From assembly GCA_018969225.1 (NCBI GenBank), contig JAGWYS010000013.1:1-33458 (forward strand): DNA of 33,458 nucleotides, given 5' to 3'. This document shows, one piece after another, positions 1-11,919 of the stretch. This DNA is from Gemmatimonadota bacterium (GTDB taxonomy: Bacteria; Gemmatimonadota; Gemmatimonadetes; Gemmatimonadales; Gemmatimonadaceae). The position numbers and the translations under genes are program-made. Each line of letters opens with the position of its first letter. The first letter of the stretch is position 1. The notes beneath the pieces were generated by a model, which searched no databases, was not told the DNA's origin, and saw only the letters and a list, made by a program, of their open reading frames with translations.

Positions 1-911
<911 letters not shown>

Positions 912-926
912 GGCGGGCCCCGCGCG

Positions 927-2657
927 ATGCAGCTGACACTCTGGACCTACGAAGGCCCGCCCCATGTGGGGGCGATGCGGGTGGCCACCTCCATGGAGGG
1001 GGTGCACTACGTGCTGCACGCCCCGCAGGGGGACACCTACGCCGACCTGCTGTTCACCATGATCGAGCGGCGGGATCGTCGCCCGCCGGTCACCTACACC
1101 ACCTTCCAAGCGCGCGACCTCGGCGGGGACACGGCGGAGCTGGTGAAGGCGTCGGTGCGCGACGCGTACGAGCGCTTCCGCCCGGATGCGCTGCTGGTGG
1201 GGGAGTCGTGCACGGCGGAGCTCATCCAGGACCAGCCCGGGTCGCTGGCCGCGGGCATGGGGCTGCCGGTGCCGGTGGTGCCGCTGGAGCTCCCCGCCTA
1301 CTCCAAGAAGGAGAACTGGGGCGCCAGCGAGACGTTCTACCAGCTGGTGCGCGCGCTGCTGGCGCCCGCGGTGCCGGCCCCGGGGAGCGCCCCGCGCCTG
1401 CCGGTGGCCGCCCGGTGCGCGCAGGAGGGGCGGCGCCCGCGGGTGAACCTCCTGGGGGCCACCAGCCTGGGGTTCCGCAACCGCGACGATGTGCGCGAGG
1501 TGACGGGGCTGCTGGCGCAGCTGGGGATCGACGTGCATGTGTGCGCGCCGCTCGGGGCCACGGTGGCGCAGCTGCGGCGCCTCCCCGAGGCGGACGCCAC
1601 GGTGGTGCTCTACCCCGAGGTCGCCGAGGCGGCGGCGCGGTGGCTGGAAAAGGCGTTCGGGATGCCGCTAGTGCGCACGGTCCCCATTGGGGTGCAGGCC
1701 ACACGCGCCTTCATCGCGGAGGTGGCGGCGGCCACCGGGGTGGACGCGGGGCGCGTGCTGGACGGCGAGCGCGCGGGGGCGGCGTCGCTGGGGGCCAGCC
1801 ACGCGCGGCTGCCGTGGTACTCGCGCTCGGTGGACAGCACGTACCTCACGGGCAAGCGGGTGTTCATCTTCGGCGACGGGACGCACGTGCTGGCGGCGGC
1901 GCGGATCGCGCGCGAGGAGATGGGGTTCACGGTGGTGGGACTCGGCACCTACGCGCGCGAGTACGCGCGCCCGGTGCGCGAGGCGGCGGCGGCGCTGGGG
2001 GTGGAGGCGCTGGTCACCGACGACTACCTCGAGGTGGAGCGGCGCGTGGCCGAGCTGATGCCCGAGCTGGTGCTGGGGACGCAGATGGAGCGCCACATCG
2101 CCAAGCGCCTCGGGATCCCCTGCGCGGTCATCTCGGCGCCCATCCACGTGCAGGACGTGCCGGCGCGCTACGCGCCGCAGATGGGGTTCGAGGGCGCCAA
2201 CGTGATCTTCGACACGTGGGTGCACCCGCTGATGATGGGGCTGGAGGAGCACCTCCTGCAGCTGTTCAAGGACGACTTCGAGTTCGGCGATGGGGCGGCG
2301 CCCTCGCACCTGCACGGGAGCGCGCCCGCGCCCCTCCCCCCGCGCCCCGCGGGGCTGGAGGTGCCCGACGCGGCCGGCACCGCGCCGCCGGTGGTGGCCG
2401 CGCCGGTCGCGGACCCGGCGGGGCCGCCGGTCGCGGCAGTCGCGGCGGTGCCGGAGGTGGCACCTCCGGTCGCCGCGGTCGCCGTGGTGGTGGTGGACGT
2501 GACCTGGCTCCCCGACGCCGAGGCGGAGCTCAAGAAGATCCCCTTCTTCGTGCGCGGCAAGGCGCGCCGCAACACCGAGGCGTTCGCGCGCGACCGGGGG
2601 ATTGCGCGCATCAGCGTGGACACGCTGTACGGGGCCAAGGCGCACTATGGCCGCTGA
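927..2657 (+). CDS. bchB: BchB, dark-operative protochlorophyllide reductase subunit B
   Basis: Catalytic partner of BchN; it binds protochlorophyllide and shares the [4Fe-4S] cluster at the NB interface. The 576-residue product starts at ATG 927 with [18 protein letters not shown]. Asp36 in QGDTYAD corresponds to the unusual aspartate cluster ligand of the family. The nitrogenase-like body runs to about residue 455. A linker of about 70 residues rich in Ala, Pro and Val follows (bases about 2290-2500). The last 55 or so residues, from [18 protein letters not shown] to the end, match the conserved C-terminal PCP-reductase domain. The protein is longer than the usual 510-535 residues because of the linker. 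Its stop overlaps the bchH start by 11 nt, implying translational coupling. Confidence 0.97.
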   Translation: MQLTLWTYEGPPHVGAMRVATSMEGVHYVLHAPQGDTYADLLFTMIERRDRRPPVTYTTFQARDLGGDTAELVKASVRDAYERFRPDALLVGESCTAELIQDQPGSLAAGMGLPVPVVPLELPAYSKKENWGASETFYQLVRALLAPAVPAPGSAPRLPVAARCAQEGRRPRVNLLGATSLGFRNRDDVREVTGLLAQLGIDVHVCAPLGATVAQLRRLPEADATVVLYPEVAEAAARWLEKAFGMPLVRTVPIGVQATRAFIAEVAAATGVDAGRVLDGERAGAASLGASHARLPWYSRSVDSTYLTGKRVFIFGDGTHVLAAARIAREEMGFTVVGLGTYAREYARPVREAAAALGVEALVTDDYLEVERRVAELMPELVLGTQMERHIAKRLGIPCAVISAPIHVQDVPARYAPQMGFEGANVIFDTWVHPLMMGLEEHLLQLFKDDFEFGDGAAPSHLHGSAPAPLPPRPAGLEVPDAAGTAPPVVAAPVADPAGPPVAAVAAVPEVAPPVAAVAVVVVDVTWLPDAEAELKKIPFFVRGKARRNTEAFARDRGIARISVDTLYGAKAHYGR

Positions 2658-5600
2658 CCGCGCCGCCCCCGCCCGTCGCGCGTCGGCGCCGGCCGCCGCG
2701 CCGGTGCGCGTGGCCATCGTCACCCTCGATGCGCACCTGGCCGACGCCTTCGAGCGCGCGCGGGGGACGTTGGAGCGCACGGTGCCCGGGCTGGCCGTGT
2801 CCATGCACGTGGCCGCCGACTTCGCGTCCGATCCCGAGGCGGCGCTGCGGGCCTGCGCCGCGATCGCCGAGGCGCACGTGGTGGTGTGCACGCAGCTGTT
2901 CCAGGAGGAGTACGCCAACGCGGTCCTCCCGGCCGTGCAGGCGCGGCGCGCGACAGCCGACGCGGTGGTGTGCGCGCTGTGCACCCCGGAACTCGTCAAG
3001 TGCACACGGCTGGGTCGGTTCGACATGAGCGGCGGCGAGGCGCGCTCCCCCTTCTCGCCGCTGGCGCTGCTCAAGAAGCTGCGCGGGAGCCGCGGCGAGG
3101 GGCGCAGCAGCGGCGAGCGGCAGATGGGGGCGCTGCGCGCGCTCCCCGCGCTGCTGCGCTTCATTCCGGGGACGGCGCAGGACGTGCGGCAGTACCTGCT
3201 GCTCATGCAGTACTGGCTGGCGGGGTCGGAGGAGAACCTCGTGGCCATGGTGCAGCTGCTGGTGGACCGGTACGCGGACGGCCCGCGGAAGGGGCTGCGC
3301 GGCACGCTGCGCCCGCCCCCGCCGCAGGTGTACCCGGAGGTGGGGGTGTGGCACCCCGCGCTCCCCGGGCGCGGCCTCACGGAGGAGCTGGCAGCGCTGG
3401 AGCGCGCGCGGCCGCGCCGGGCGGAAGCGGGGACGGTGGGGGTGCTGGTGGGGCGGTCGTACCTGCTGGCGGGGAACGTGGCGCACTATGCCGCGGTGGT
3501 GACGGCACTGGAGGCGCGGGGGCTGCGGGTGATTCCCGCCTTCGCCTCGGCCCTCGACGCGCGCCCCGCGGTGGCGCGGTACTTCACCGACGGGGCGGGG
3601 CGCGGCACCATCGATGCGCTGGTCAACCTCACCGGCTTCTCGCTGGTGGGCGGGCCCGCCTACAACGATGCGGCGGCGGCGCAGGCGGTGCTCACGCAGC
3701 TCGACGTGCCGTACCTCACGCTGCAGACGCTGGAGTTCCAGTCCATCGACGAGTGGCGCGGCGACGCGCGTGGGCTCAACCCGCTGCAGGCCACGCTGCA
3801 GGTGGCCATCCCCGAGCTGGACGGTGCCATCGCCCCCACCGTGTTCGGGGGGAAGGGGCGCGCGGCGGCGGGGCGCGCGGCCGCGTCCGAGCCCATCCCG
3901 GAGCGGGTGGAGCGCGTGGCCGCGCGGGTCGCGCGGCTGGTGGCGCTGCGCCGCCGCGACCGGGCGCAGCGCAAGGTGGCGGTGGTGCTGTTCAATTTCC
4001 CGCCCAATGCGGGGAACACCGGGAGCGCGGCCTACCTGGCGGTGTTCCCGTCGTTGCAGCGGGTGCTGGCCTCCATGAAGGAGCAGGGATACACGGTGGA
4101 GCTGCCGGCCAGCGCCGACGCCCTGCGCGAGATGGTCACGCAGGGGAACCGCGAGCGCCACGGCACGCCGGCCAACGTGCTGGCGCACATCCCGGTGGAC
4201 GACCACGTGCGCCGGGAGCGGCACCTGGCGGAGATCGAGCGCACGTGGGGCGCCGCGCCGGGGCGGCAGCTGGCCAACGGCCAGGCCATCCATGTCATGG
4301 GCGTGCGGCTGGGGAACGTGTTCGTGGGGGTGCAGCCGGCGTTCGGGTGGGAAGGCGACCCGATGCGGCTGCTGTTCGAAGGGGGCTTCGCGCCCACCCA
4401 CGCCTTCAGCGCCTTCTACCGGTGGGTGCGCGAGGACTTCGGCGCCGACGCCGTCCTGCACTTCGGCACGCACGGGGCGCTGGAGTTCATGCCCGGGAAG
4501 CAGGCGGGGCTCGACGACCGCTGCTGGCCCGACCGGCTCATCGGCGACACGCCGAACGTGTACCTGTACGCCTCCAACAACTCGTCGGAGGGGACGCTGG
4601 CCAAGCGGCGGGGGAACGCCACGCTGGTGTCGTACCTCACGCCGCCCATCGCCAACGCGGGGCTCTACCGCGGCCTGCTGGAGCTCAAGGGGTCGCTGGA
4701 CCGGTGGCGCGCGCTGGCGGCCGGCGAGGCGGCCCGCGACGACACCCTGCGCGCGCTGGTGCAGCAGCAGGCGGTGGCGGTGGAGCTGGCGTCGGCGGAG
4801 CCGGCGTGGGACGCGGCGGAGGCGGAGCGGGAGGTGCCGCGGCTGCGCGACCGGCTGCTGGAGCTGGAGTACGCGTTGATCCCCATGGGGCTGCACGTGG
4901 TGGGGGAACCGATGGCGGCGGAGGCCCGCGCGGAGCTGCTGGCCGAGATGGCGCGGCTGGGGCGTCCGGAGGCGGAGCTGCCGTCGCTGGCCGTGCTGCT
5001 GGCAGGGACGGAGGACGACGCGGTGGCGGAGGAGGCGGTGCGCGCCGCCGCGCGCGGGCTGGTGGCGGCGGGGGAGGCGCGCGGGGCCCTGCGGGCGGCG
5101 GAGGGCGTGCTGCGCGCCGCCGGACGCCGCGTGGCCGATGCCGGCGGCGCCGAACGGTACCTGGCGCTGCTGCAGGGGGTGGAGGAGGCGCTGCGCACCG
5201 ACGCCGAGATCCCCGGGGTGCTGCGGGCGTTGGACGGCCGGTACGTCCCGCCCGCCCCGGGGGGCGACCTGCTGCGCACGCCGGCGGTGCTCCCGACGGG
5301 GCGGAACCTGTACGGGTTCGACCCGTATCGGGTGCCCAGTGCGGCCGCGTTGCTGGAGGGGCGCCAGCGCGCCGACCACCTGCTGCAGCGGCACCTGGCG
5401 GACGGGGGGGCGTTCCCGGAGTCGGTGGCGGTGGTGCTGTGGGGGACCGACAACATGAAGAGCGAGGGGACGCCGCTGGCGCAGGTGCTGGCGCTGATGG
5501 GGGTGGCGCCGCGCTTCGACGCGGTGGGGCGGCTGGCCGGGGCGCGGCTGGTGCCGCTGGCGCAGCTCGGGCGCCCGCGGGTGGACGTGGTCGTGACGCT

Positions 5601-6495
5601 GTCGGGGATCTTCCGCGACCTGCTGCCGCTGCAGGTGCGGCTGCTGGCGGAGGCCGCGCTGCTGTGCGCGCAGGCCGACGAGGACCCGGCGCAGAATTTC
5701 GTGCGCAAGCACGCGCTGGCGACCATGGCGGAGACGGGGTGCGACCTCCCCACCGCGGCGCTGCGGGTGTTCAGCAACGCCGACGGCGCGTACGGCAGCA
5801 ACGTGAACCTGCTCATCGAGACGGGGCGGTGGCAGTCGGAGGACGAGCTGGCCGACCTGTTCGTGCAGCGGAAGGGGTTCGCGTACGGCGCCGACGGGCG
5901 CGCGCGGAGCCAGCCGGCGCTGATGAAGCGGGCGCTGGGGCAGGCGGCGCTGTCGTTTCAGGGGCTCGACTCGGTGGACCTCGGGGCCACCGACATCGAC
6001 CAGTACGTGGAGTCGCTGGGGGGGATGACGCGGGTGATCGCGCAGCAGCGCGGCGGCGCCGCGCCGGCGGTGTACGTGGGCGACTACACGGGGGCGCGGG
6101 GGAAGGTGCGCACGCTGGGGGAGCAGGTGGAGCTCGAGTCGCGCACCAAGCTGCTCAACCCGCGGTGGTACGACGCGCAGCTGGCGCACGGGTACGAGGG
6201 GGTGCGGAACATCGCGGGGCACATGACCGCGACGCTGGGGTGGTCGGCCACCGGGGGGCAGGGGGCGGTGCCCGGGTGGGTGTACACCGAGGCGGCGCGG
6301 ACCTTCGTGCTGGACGAGGCGATGCGCGAGAAGCTGGCGGGGCTCAATCCCGACGCCGCGCTGGGGGTGGCGCAGCGGCTGCTGGAGGCGACGGACCGGG
6401 GCTTCTGGGCGCCGGATGACGAGACGTTGGCGGCGCTGCGCGATGCGGCGGGCGCGCTGGAAGACCGGCTCGAGGGGATCCCCGCGGCGCGCTAG
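2647..6495 (+). CDS. bchH: BchH, magnesium chelatase large (porphyrin-binding) subunit
   Basis: Large catalytic subunit of Mg-chelatase, which inserts Mg2+ into protoporphyrin IX together with BchI and BchD, the first committed step of bacteriochlorophyll synthesis. The product is 1282 residues, the usual size for BchH. The start is taken as ATG 2647, inside the end of bchB; an open frame runs further upstream but only through bchB coding sequence. Recognisable segments are [16 protein letters not shown] near the N terminus, the block [19 protein letters not shown] (around base 4445), and [19 protein letters not shown] near the C terminus. Its BchI/BchD partners are encoded at the other end of the window. 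bchL follows after 39 nt. Confidence 0.98.
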   Translation: MAADRAAPARRASAPAAAPVRVAIVTLDAHLADAFERARGTLERTVPGLAVSMHVAADFASDPEAALRACAAIAEAHVVVCTQLFQEEYANAVLPAVQARRATADAVVCALCTPELVKCTRLGRFDMSGGEARSPFSPLALLKKLRGSRGEGRSSGERQMGALRALPALLRFIPGTAQDVRQYLLLMQYWLAGSEENLVAMVQLLVDRYADGPRKGLRGTLRPPPPQVYPEVGVWHPALPGRGLTEELAALERARPRRAEAGTVGVLVGRSYLLAGNVAHYAAVVTALEARGLRVIPAFASALDARPAVARYFTDGAGRGTIDALVNLTGFSLVGGPAYNDAAAAQAVLTQLDVPYLTLQTLEFQSIDEWRGDARGLNPLQATLQVAIPELDGAIAPTVFGGKGRAAAGRAAASEPIPERVERVAARVARLVALRRRDRAQRKVAVVLFNFPPNAGNTGSAAYLAVFPSLQRVLASMKEQGYTVELPASADALREMVTQGNRERHGTPANVLAHIPVDDHVRRERHLAEIERTWGAAPGRQLANGQAIHVMGVRLGNVFVGVQPAFGWEGDPMRLLFEGGFAPTHAFSAFYRWVREDFGADAVLHFGTHGALEFMPGKQAGLDDRCWPDRLIGDTPNVYLYASNNSSEGTLAKRRGNATLVSYLTPPIANAGLYRGLLELKGSLDRWRALAAGEAARDDTLRALVQQQAVAVELASAEPAWDAAEAEREVPRLRDRLLELEYALIPMGLHVVGEPMAAEARAELLAEMARLGRPEAELPSLAVLLAGTEDDAVAEEAVRAAARGLVAAGEARGALRAAEGVLRAAGRRVADAGGAERYLALLQGVEEALRTDAEIPGVLRALDGRYVPPAPGGDLLRTPAVLPTGRNLYGFDPYRVPSAAALLEGRQRADHLLQRHLADGGAFPESVAVVLWGTDNMKSEGTPLAQVLALMGVAPRFDAVGRLAGARLVPLAQLGRPRVDVVVTLSGIFRDLLPLQVRLLAEAALLCAQADEDPAQNFVRKHALATMAETGCDLPTAALRVFSNADGAYGSNVNLLIETGRWQSEDELADLFVQRKGFAYGADGRARSQPALMKRALGQAALSFQGLDSVDLGATDIDQYVESLGGMTRVIAQQRGGAAPAVYVGDYTGARGKVRTLGEQVELESRTKLLNPRWYDAQLAHGYEGVRNIAGHMTATLGWSATGGQGAVPGWVYTEAARTFVLDEAMREKLAGLNPDAALGVAQRLLEATDRGFWAPDDETLAALRDAAGALEDRLEGIPAAR

Positions 6496-7430
<935 letters not shown>

Positions 7431-7431
<1 letters not shown>

Positions 7432-8270
7432 TGACCACCCCCACCCTGCCGGCCCCCGGGACGGCGCGCCCGCGCGCGGCCGCCGTCGAGGCGGCGCCCG
7501 TGCCGGCCCCCTACCTGGCGCGGCGCGCCTGGATCGGCGAGTACTTCGACCGCACGGCCGCCGCCGCGTGGAAGGCGCTCACCTCCGACGCGCCGGTGTC
7601 GCGCGTGCGGGAGACGGTGCGCGCCGGGCGCGACCGGATGCGCGCCACGCTCCTGGGATGGCTTCCCCCCGACCTGTCGGGGCGGCGGATCCTGGACGCG
7701 GGGTGCGGCACCGGGCAGCTGGCGGTGGAGCTGGCGCGGCGCGGCGCTGAGGTGGTGGCGGTGGACCTGTCCCCCACGCTGGTGGCCCACGCCCGCGAGC
7801 GGGCGGAGGCGGCCGGGGTGACGGTGGCGTTCCACGCCGGCGACATGCTGGACCCGTCGTTCGGGACCTTCGACGCGCTGGTGGCCATGGACTCGCTCAT
7901 CCACTACGAGCTCCCCGACGCGATGCACGCCCTCGCGGCGCTGGCGCCGCGGGTGCGCGAGCAGATGCTGGTGACGCTGGTGCCGCGCACGCCGCTGCTG
8001 GTGGCGATGCGGGCGGTGGGACGGCTGTTCCCGCGGCAGGACCGGGCGCCCGCGGTGGTGCCGGTGAGCGAGACGGCGTTCCGGCGCGCGCTGCTGGGGA
8101 CGCCCACCATGGACCGGTGGGGGATGGTGACCACGCGCACCATCCACTCCGGCTTCTACCGCAGCACCGCGCTGGTGCTGCGCCACGGCTCCTTCCGGCA
8201 CGGCGGCGTCGCGGCGGGCGCCCCGGTCGCGGGGGCCGCTCCCCTTCCTGGAGGCAACGCATGGCGCTGA
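7431..8270 (+). CDS. bchM: BchM, Mg-protoporphyrin IX O-methyltransferase
   Basis: Transfers a methyl group from S-adenosylmethionine to the ring C propionate of Mg-protoporphyrin IX, the step before AcsF. The product has 279 residues, longer than typical BchM (about 225-235), because of an Ala/Pro-rich N-terminal extension of about 28 residues and a low-complexity C-terminal tail. The SAM-binding motif I, ILDAGCGTGQL, lies at residues 87-97, followed by VVAVDLSP (motif II). The stretch MDSLIHYELPDAM is characteristic of BchM. It starts at the ATG sharing a base with the bchL stop, and its end overlaps the next gene by 10 nt. Confidence 0.95.
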
Positions 8271-8593
8271 CGTCCTGGGGTGTCCCCCTGCTGGCCGCCG
8301 CCGCGCTGGCGGGGTGGTACGCGGCCCGCCGGCGCACGGTGGTCCCGTGCACCATCGACCTGGAGGCCACGCACGACCACTTCCACGCGCACGTCGAGCT
8401 GCAGGGGGTGGCGGTGGACCCGGGGGACGAGGTGCTGGTGCACGACGCGCCCAGCCGGATCCCCTTCGGCACGGTGCGGACCATCGCGTCGCGCGCCACG
8501 GTGCAGCGCGCCAGCTGGCTCCGCCGGCAGGTGGTGCGCCTCACGGGCGGGACGGAACTGGACGAGCTGTACGACGTTGGCTTTGAAGGCTGA
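8261..8593 (+). CDS. Small membrane-anchored protein of the photosynthesis cluster, function unknown
   Basis: A 110-residue protein I cannot assign to a named family. It starts at ATG 8261 with a good ribosome binding site (GGAGG, 5 nt upstream) and overlaps the end of bchM by 10 nt. Residues 4-22 form one hydrophobic transmembrane segment, followed by AARRR, which predicts a cytoplasmic C-terminal part (positive-inside rule). The soluble part contains HAHVELQGVAVDPGDEVLVH and a DELYDVGF ending. I believe similar short proteins sit near puhC/acsF in PGCs of phototrophic Proteobacteria, but this is from memory. Its position 10 nt before acsF suggests a role linked to the cyclase or to complex assembly. 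That role is inference only. Confidence 0.85.
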   Translation: MALTSWGVPLLAAAALAGWYAARRRTVVPCTIDLEATHDHFHAHVELQGVAVDPGDEVLVHDAPSRIPFGTVRTIASRATVQRASWLRRQVVRLTGGTELDELYDVGFEG

Positions 8594-8603
8594 GGACCCT
8601 GCC

Positions 8604-9683
8604 ATGTACGCGACGACCACCGACCTCCCCGTCCGTCCCGCCCCGAACGAGACCACGCGCGCGGCCCAGCAGGACGCGATGCTCAACCCGCGGTTCTACA
8701 CCACGGACTTCGCGGCGCTGGACGCGCTCCACATCACCCCGGAGAACCGGCAGATGTGGGACGACATCCTGGCGGAGTTCCGCCGGGACCCCAACAAGGA
8801 CCACTTCAAGCGCAACGCGGAGTTCGACGCGGACTTCTCGGGGATGGATCCGGAGCTGCGCGCGCAGTTCATCGAGTTCCTGGTGTCGTCGGTCACCGCC
8901 GAGTTCAGCGGGTGCATCCTGTACGCGGAGATCAAGAAGCGGATCACGAACCCCGACGTGCGCGAGCTGTTCGGCTTCATGAGCCGCGACGAGGGGCGGC
9001 ACGCCGGGTTCATCAACCACACGCTCAATGATTTCAACGTGGCGGTGGACCTGAGCTTCCTGACGCGGGCCAAGAAGTACACGTACTTCCAGCCCAAGTT
9101 CATCTACTACGCCACCTACCTGTCGGAGAAGATCGGCTACGCGCGCTACGTCACCATCTTCCGCAACTTCGAGCGGAACCCCGACAAGCGCTTCCACCCG
9201 ATCTTCAAGTGGTTCGAGAACTGGTGCCTGGACGAGTTCCGCCACGGGGAGGCGTTCGCCGTGCTGATGCGCTCCAACCCGGAGCTGCTGGCGGGGCGCA
9301 ACCGGTGGTGGATCCGCTTCTTCCTGCTGGCGGTGTTCTGCACGATGTACGTGCGCGACCATGCGCGGCGGCCGTTCTTCGAGGCGATGGGGATCGACGT
9401 GGACGACTACGACCGGCGCGTCATCGCGCTCACCAACCTGATCAGCCGGCAGGTGTTCCCCGACACGATGGACACCGACAGCCCGGTGTTCTGGGCGCTG
9501 ATGGACCGGATGTGGCGCACCACCGACGCCATGCGGCGGGCGGAGGCGGCGGGCGGGGCGTTCGCCGGGGTGAAGGTCGCGCTCCTCAAGGCCGCCAACG
9601 TGCTCACCTTCGCGCGGCTCTTCTTCCACCGCCCGGTCACGCAGGCGCTCCCTGCGGACGTGCGCGTCCAGCCGGTCTGGTAG
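8604..9683 (+). CDS. acsF: AcsF, oxygen-dependent Mg-protoporphyrin IX monomethyl ester cyclase
   Basis: Membrane-associated diiron enzyme that forms the fifth (E) ring, turning Mg-protoporphyrin IX monomethyl ester into divinyl protochlorophyllide using O2. The product is 359 residues, the usual size. Diiron-site motifs are visible: E100 and E109 in the EFSGCILYAE region, DEGRH at 129-133 and DEFRH at 210-214. The sequence DHFKRNAEFDADFSGM is characteristic. The oxygen-independent cyclase bchE is not seen in this window, so ring closure here appears to need oxygen. The gene begins 10 nt after the small membrane protein and ends 2 nt before lhaA, so all three are probably translated from one mRNA. 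Confidence 0.98.
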   Translation: MYATTTDLPVRPAPNETTRAAQQDAMLNPRFYTTDFAALDALHITPENRQMWDDILAEFRRDPNKDHFKRNAEFDADFSGMDPELRAQFIEFLVSSVTAEFSGCILYAEIKKRITNPDVRELFGFMSRDEGRHAGFINHTLNDFNVAVDLSFLTRAKKYTYFQPKFIYYATYLSEKIGYARYVTIFRNFERNPDKRFHPIFKWFENWCLDEFRHGEAFAVLMRSNPELLAGRNRWWIRFFLLAVFCTMYVRDHARRPFFEAMGIDVDDYDRRVIALTNLISRQVFPDTMDTDSPVFWALMDRMWRTTDAMRRAEAAGGAFAGVKVALLKAANVLTFARLFFHRPVTQALPADVRVQPVW

Positions 9684-9685
9684 CC

Positions 9686-11143
9686 GTGCCCATCGCCTCC
9701 CCCCCGACGGCGCTGGTGCGCGCCTGGGCCCGGCTGGGGCCGCGCTTCCTGCCGTTCGCCGACGTGGCGTCGGCCGAGGTGCCGCTGTCGCGCCTGCTGC
9801 GGCTGGCGCTGTTCCAGCTGTCGGTGGGGATGGTGCAGACGCTGTTCGTGGGCACGCTCAACCGGGTGATGATCCTGGAGCTGCGGGTGCCGGCGTCGCT
9901 GGTGGCGGTGATGCTGGCCATCCCGCTGCTGGCCGCCCCCTTCCGGGCGCTCGTGGGGTTCCGCTCGGACACGCACCGGAGCATCCTCGGGTGGCGGCGC
10001 GTTCCCTATCTCTGGTTTGGCACCCAGCTGCAGTTCAGCGGGCTGGCCATCATGCCCTTCGCGCTGCTGGTCCTCGCCGAGGCGCCGGTGCGGGGCGGGC
10101 TGTGGATCGGCTACGGGGCCACGTCGCTCGCCTTCCTGCTGGCCGGTGCGGGTGCGCACGTGACCCAGACGGCCGGGCTGGCGCTGGCCACCGACGTGGT
10201 CCCCGAGGACAAGCGGCCGCGGGTCATCGCGCTGATGTACCTCATGATGCTGCTGGGGACGCTGGTGAGTGCGGTGGTCCTGGAGGGGCTGCTGCGCGAC
10301 TTCACGCCGATGCGCCTCATCCAGGTGATCCAGGGGACCGCGCTGTTCACCGTGGTGTGCAACGCCGTTTCGCTGTGGAAGCAGGAGGCGCGCGTCCGCG
10401 GCGTGGCGGAGTACCGTCGCGGCGAGGCGCGCCCCCGCTTCCGCGAGGCGTGGCGCACCTTCGCCGCGGGCGGCCAGGCGGTGCGCCTGCTGGTGGCGTC
10501 GGGGCTGGGGTTCTTCGCCTTCAACCTCCAGGACGTGCTGCTGGAGCCGTACGGCGGGGAGATCCTGCGCCTGTCCGTGGCGGCGACCACGCAGCTCACC
10601 GCCGTCATGGCGGCGGGGGCGGTGGCGGCCTTCGCCCTCACCGCCCTGCTGCTGCGCCGCACCGGCGATCCGATCCGCCTGGCCGCCGCCGGCGCGCTGG
10701 TGGGGATCGCCGGCTTCGCGGCGGTGCTCTTTGCCAGCGCGCTGCCGGCGCCGTGGCTCTTCCGCGGCGGGGTGCTGCTGATCGGCTTCGGCGAGGGGCT
10801 CTTCGGCGTGGGCACCCTGTCGTGCGCGATGCGGCTGCGCGACGCGTCGCAGCACGGCATTGCGCTGGGCGCGTGGGGGGCGGTGTTCGCCACCGCCGAG
10901 GGGTTGTCGTTCGCCCTCAGCGGCGTGCTCAAGGACTGGCTGTCCCACCTGGTGGGGCAGGGGGCGTTGGGGCCGGGGCTCAGCCACCCGGTCGTGCCGT
11001 ACGCGGTGGTGTACCAGCTGGAAATCGTGGCGCTGTTCGCGACGCTGGCGGCGCTGGGGCCGCTCGTTGCGCGCCGGCGGCATGCCGAGGAAGGGGCGGC
11101 GCAGCCGCCCGTCCCCTTCGGCCTCGCCGACCTGCCGGCCTGA
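9686..11143 (+). CDS. lhaA: LhaA/PucC-family light-harvesting complex assembly protein (BCD/MFS transporter family)
   Basis: Polytopic membrane protein of the LhaA/PucC group, believed to deliver bacteriochlorophyll to, or assist assembly of, antenna complexes. The product is 485 residues with about 12 hydrophobic segments. Family segments include LFQLSVGMVQTLFVGTLNRVM, FRALVGFRSDTHRSILGWRR and FFAFNLQDVLLEPYGGE. The start is GTG 9686, 2 nt after the acsF stop, and gives MPIASPPTALVRAW. No strong ribosome binding site precedes it, so coupled translation from acsF is likely. Being next to puhA fits LhaA, which usually precedes puhA, better than PucC, which follows pucBA; this decides the symbol. 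The exact substrate is inferred from the family. Confidence 0.93.
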   Translation: MPIASPPTALVRAWARLGPRFLPFADVASAEVPLSRLLRLALFQLSVGMVQTLFVGTLNRVMILELRVPASLVAVMLAIPLLAAPFRALVGFRSDTHRSILGWRRVPYLWFGTQLQFSGLAIMPFALLVLAEAPVRGGLWIGYGATSLAFLLAGAGAHVTQTAGLALATDVVPEDKRPRVIALMYLMMLLGTLVSAVVLEGLLRDFTPMRLIQVIQGTALFTVVCNAVSLWKQEARVRGVAEYRRGEARPRFREAWRTFAAGGQAVRLLVASGLGFFAFNLQDVLLEPYGGEILRLSVAATTQLTAVMAAGAVAAFALTALLLRRTGDPIRLAAAGALVGIAGFAAVLFASALPAPWLFRGGVLLIGFGEGLFGVGTLSCAMRLRDASQHGIALGAWGAVFATAEGLSFALSGVLKDWLSHLVGQGALGPGLSHPVVPYAVVYQLEIVALFATLAALGPLVARRRHAEEGAAQPPVPFGLADLPA

Positions 11144-11173
11144 CCGTCCCCACCCAGATCACAGGAGTCGCAC

Positions 11174-11377
11174 ATGGCGCAGTACATCGACGGGGCCCAG
11201 ATCGCCCTCTACGCGTTCTGGCTGTTCTTCGCGGGCCTCATCATCTACCTCCGCCGGGAGGACAAGCGCGAGGGGTATCCGCTGGAGTCGCCGCAGGGGC
11301 CGCGGGAGGGGTGGCCGCGCGTCCCGGAAAAGAAGACCTACATCCATCGCACGCATGGCGATGAGGGAGCGCACTGA
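11174..11377 (+). CDS. puhA: PuhA N-terminal part: transmembrane piece of the reaction-centre H subunit
   Basis: A 67-residue protein equal to the first part of a normal H subunit. [19 protein letters not shown] and the following [18 protein letters not shown] match the single transmembrane helix and the conserved segment after it. A strong AGGAG lies 8 nt before ATG 11174. The frame ends at TGA 11375-11377, just after [10 protein letters not shown]. In a normal PuhA of about 250 residues the chain would continue into a short linker and then the cytoplasmic domain. Here the cytoplasmic domain is a separate gene in another frame, starting on the last base of this stop (TGATG). I recall that the H subunit of the G. 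phototrophica complex is likewise two polypeptides. Confidence 0.94.
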   Translation: MAQYIDGAQIALYAFWLFFAGLIIYLRREDKREGYPLESPQGPREGWPRVPEKKTYIHRTHGDEGAH

Positions 11378-11919
11378 TGTCCGAGCTCAAGGCGGTGCCG
11401 GTTGACGGTTACAACGGGTCCCCGCTGGTCCCCACGGGGAACCCCATGGTGGATGGCGTCGGACCCGCGGCGTGGGCCGACCGCGCCGACGTCCCCGACC
11501 TTACCTTCCACGGCACGAACAAGATCGTGCCCATGCGCGCGGACCCCACCTTCTCGGTGGCCGACGGCGATCCCGATCCGCGCGGCCTGCCGGTGATCGC
11601 CGCCGACAAGCAGGAGGCGGGGCGCGTGGTGGAGCTGTGGGTCAACCGCTCGGAGCCGCAGGTGGCCTACTACGAGGTCCAGCTCACCGGGAGCGAACGG
11701 CGCGTGCTCCTGCCGGCCGCCCTCGTGCAGTGGCCCAACTTCGGGCTCTGGGGGAACGACCGGCTGCTGGTGAAGGCCATCACCGCGGCGCAGTTCGCGC
11801 AGGTGCCCGGCACCCGGCGCGACGACCAGATCACCCTCCTCGAGGAGGACAAGATCTGCGCCTACTATGCCGGCGGGCACCTGTACGCCACGCCGGAGCG
11901 GGCGGAACCGCTCATATGA
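11377..11919 (+). CDS. puhA: PuhA C-terminal part: cytoplasmic domain of the reaction-centre H subunit
   Basis: A 180-residue protein matching the cytoplasmic, PRC-barrel-containing part of the reaction-centre H subunit, which caps the L and M subunits and shapes proton uptake to QB. Recognisable blocks are PTGNPMVDGVGPAAWADRAD, VPDLTFHGTNKIVPMR, DPDPRGLPVIAADKQEAG and WVNRSEPQVAYYEVQL. There is no transmembrane segment. The start, ATG 11377, overlaps the stop of the N-terminal piece by one base, a classic termination-reinitiation arrangement. Upstream, this frame is closed by a nearby TGA, so the protein cannot begin earlier. The two pieces presumably assemble non-covalently. Its stop overlaps the puhB start (ATGA). 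Confidence 0.95.
   Translation: MSELKAVPVDGYNGSPLVPTGNPMVDGVGPAAWADRADVPDLTFHGTNKIVPMRADPTFSVADGDPDPRGLPVIAADKQEAGRVVELWVNRSEPQVAYYEVQLTGSERRVLLPAALVQWPNFGLWGNDRLLVKAITAAQFAQVPGTRRDDQITLLEEDKICAYYAGGHLYATPERAEPLI

Noticed and set aside
1208-3028. A 606-codon plus-strand frame across the bchB/bchH junction
   Set aside because: Gly/Ala/Arg-rich low complexity; an alternative-frame shadow of bchB.
9407-11083. A long minus-strand frame opposite acsF and lhaA
   Set aside because: The opposite strand encodes clear AcsF and LhaA; this frame has no recognisable domain.
11340-11400. A sequencing frameshift as the cause of the two-piece puhA
   Set aside because: Not excluded without reads, but the TGATG coupling, intact ends and missing linker favour a real split, and a similar split is recalled for G. 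phototrophica.
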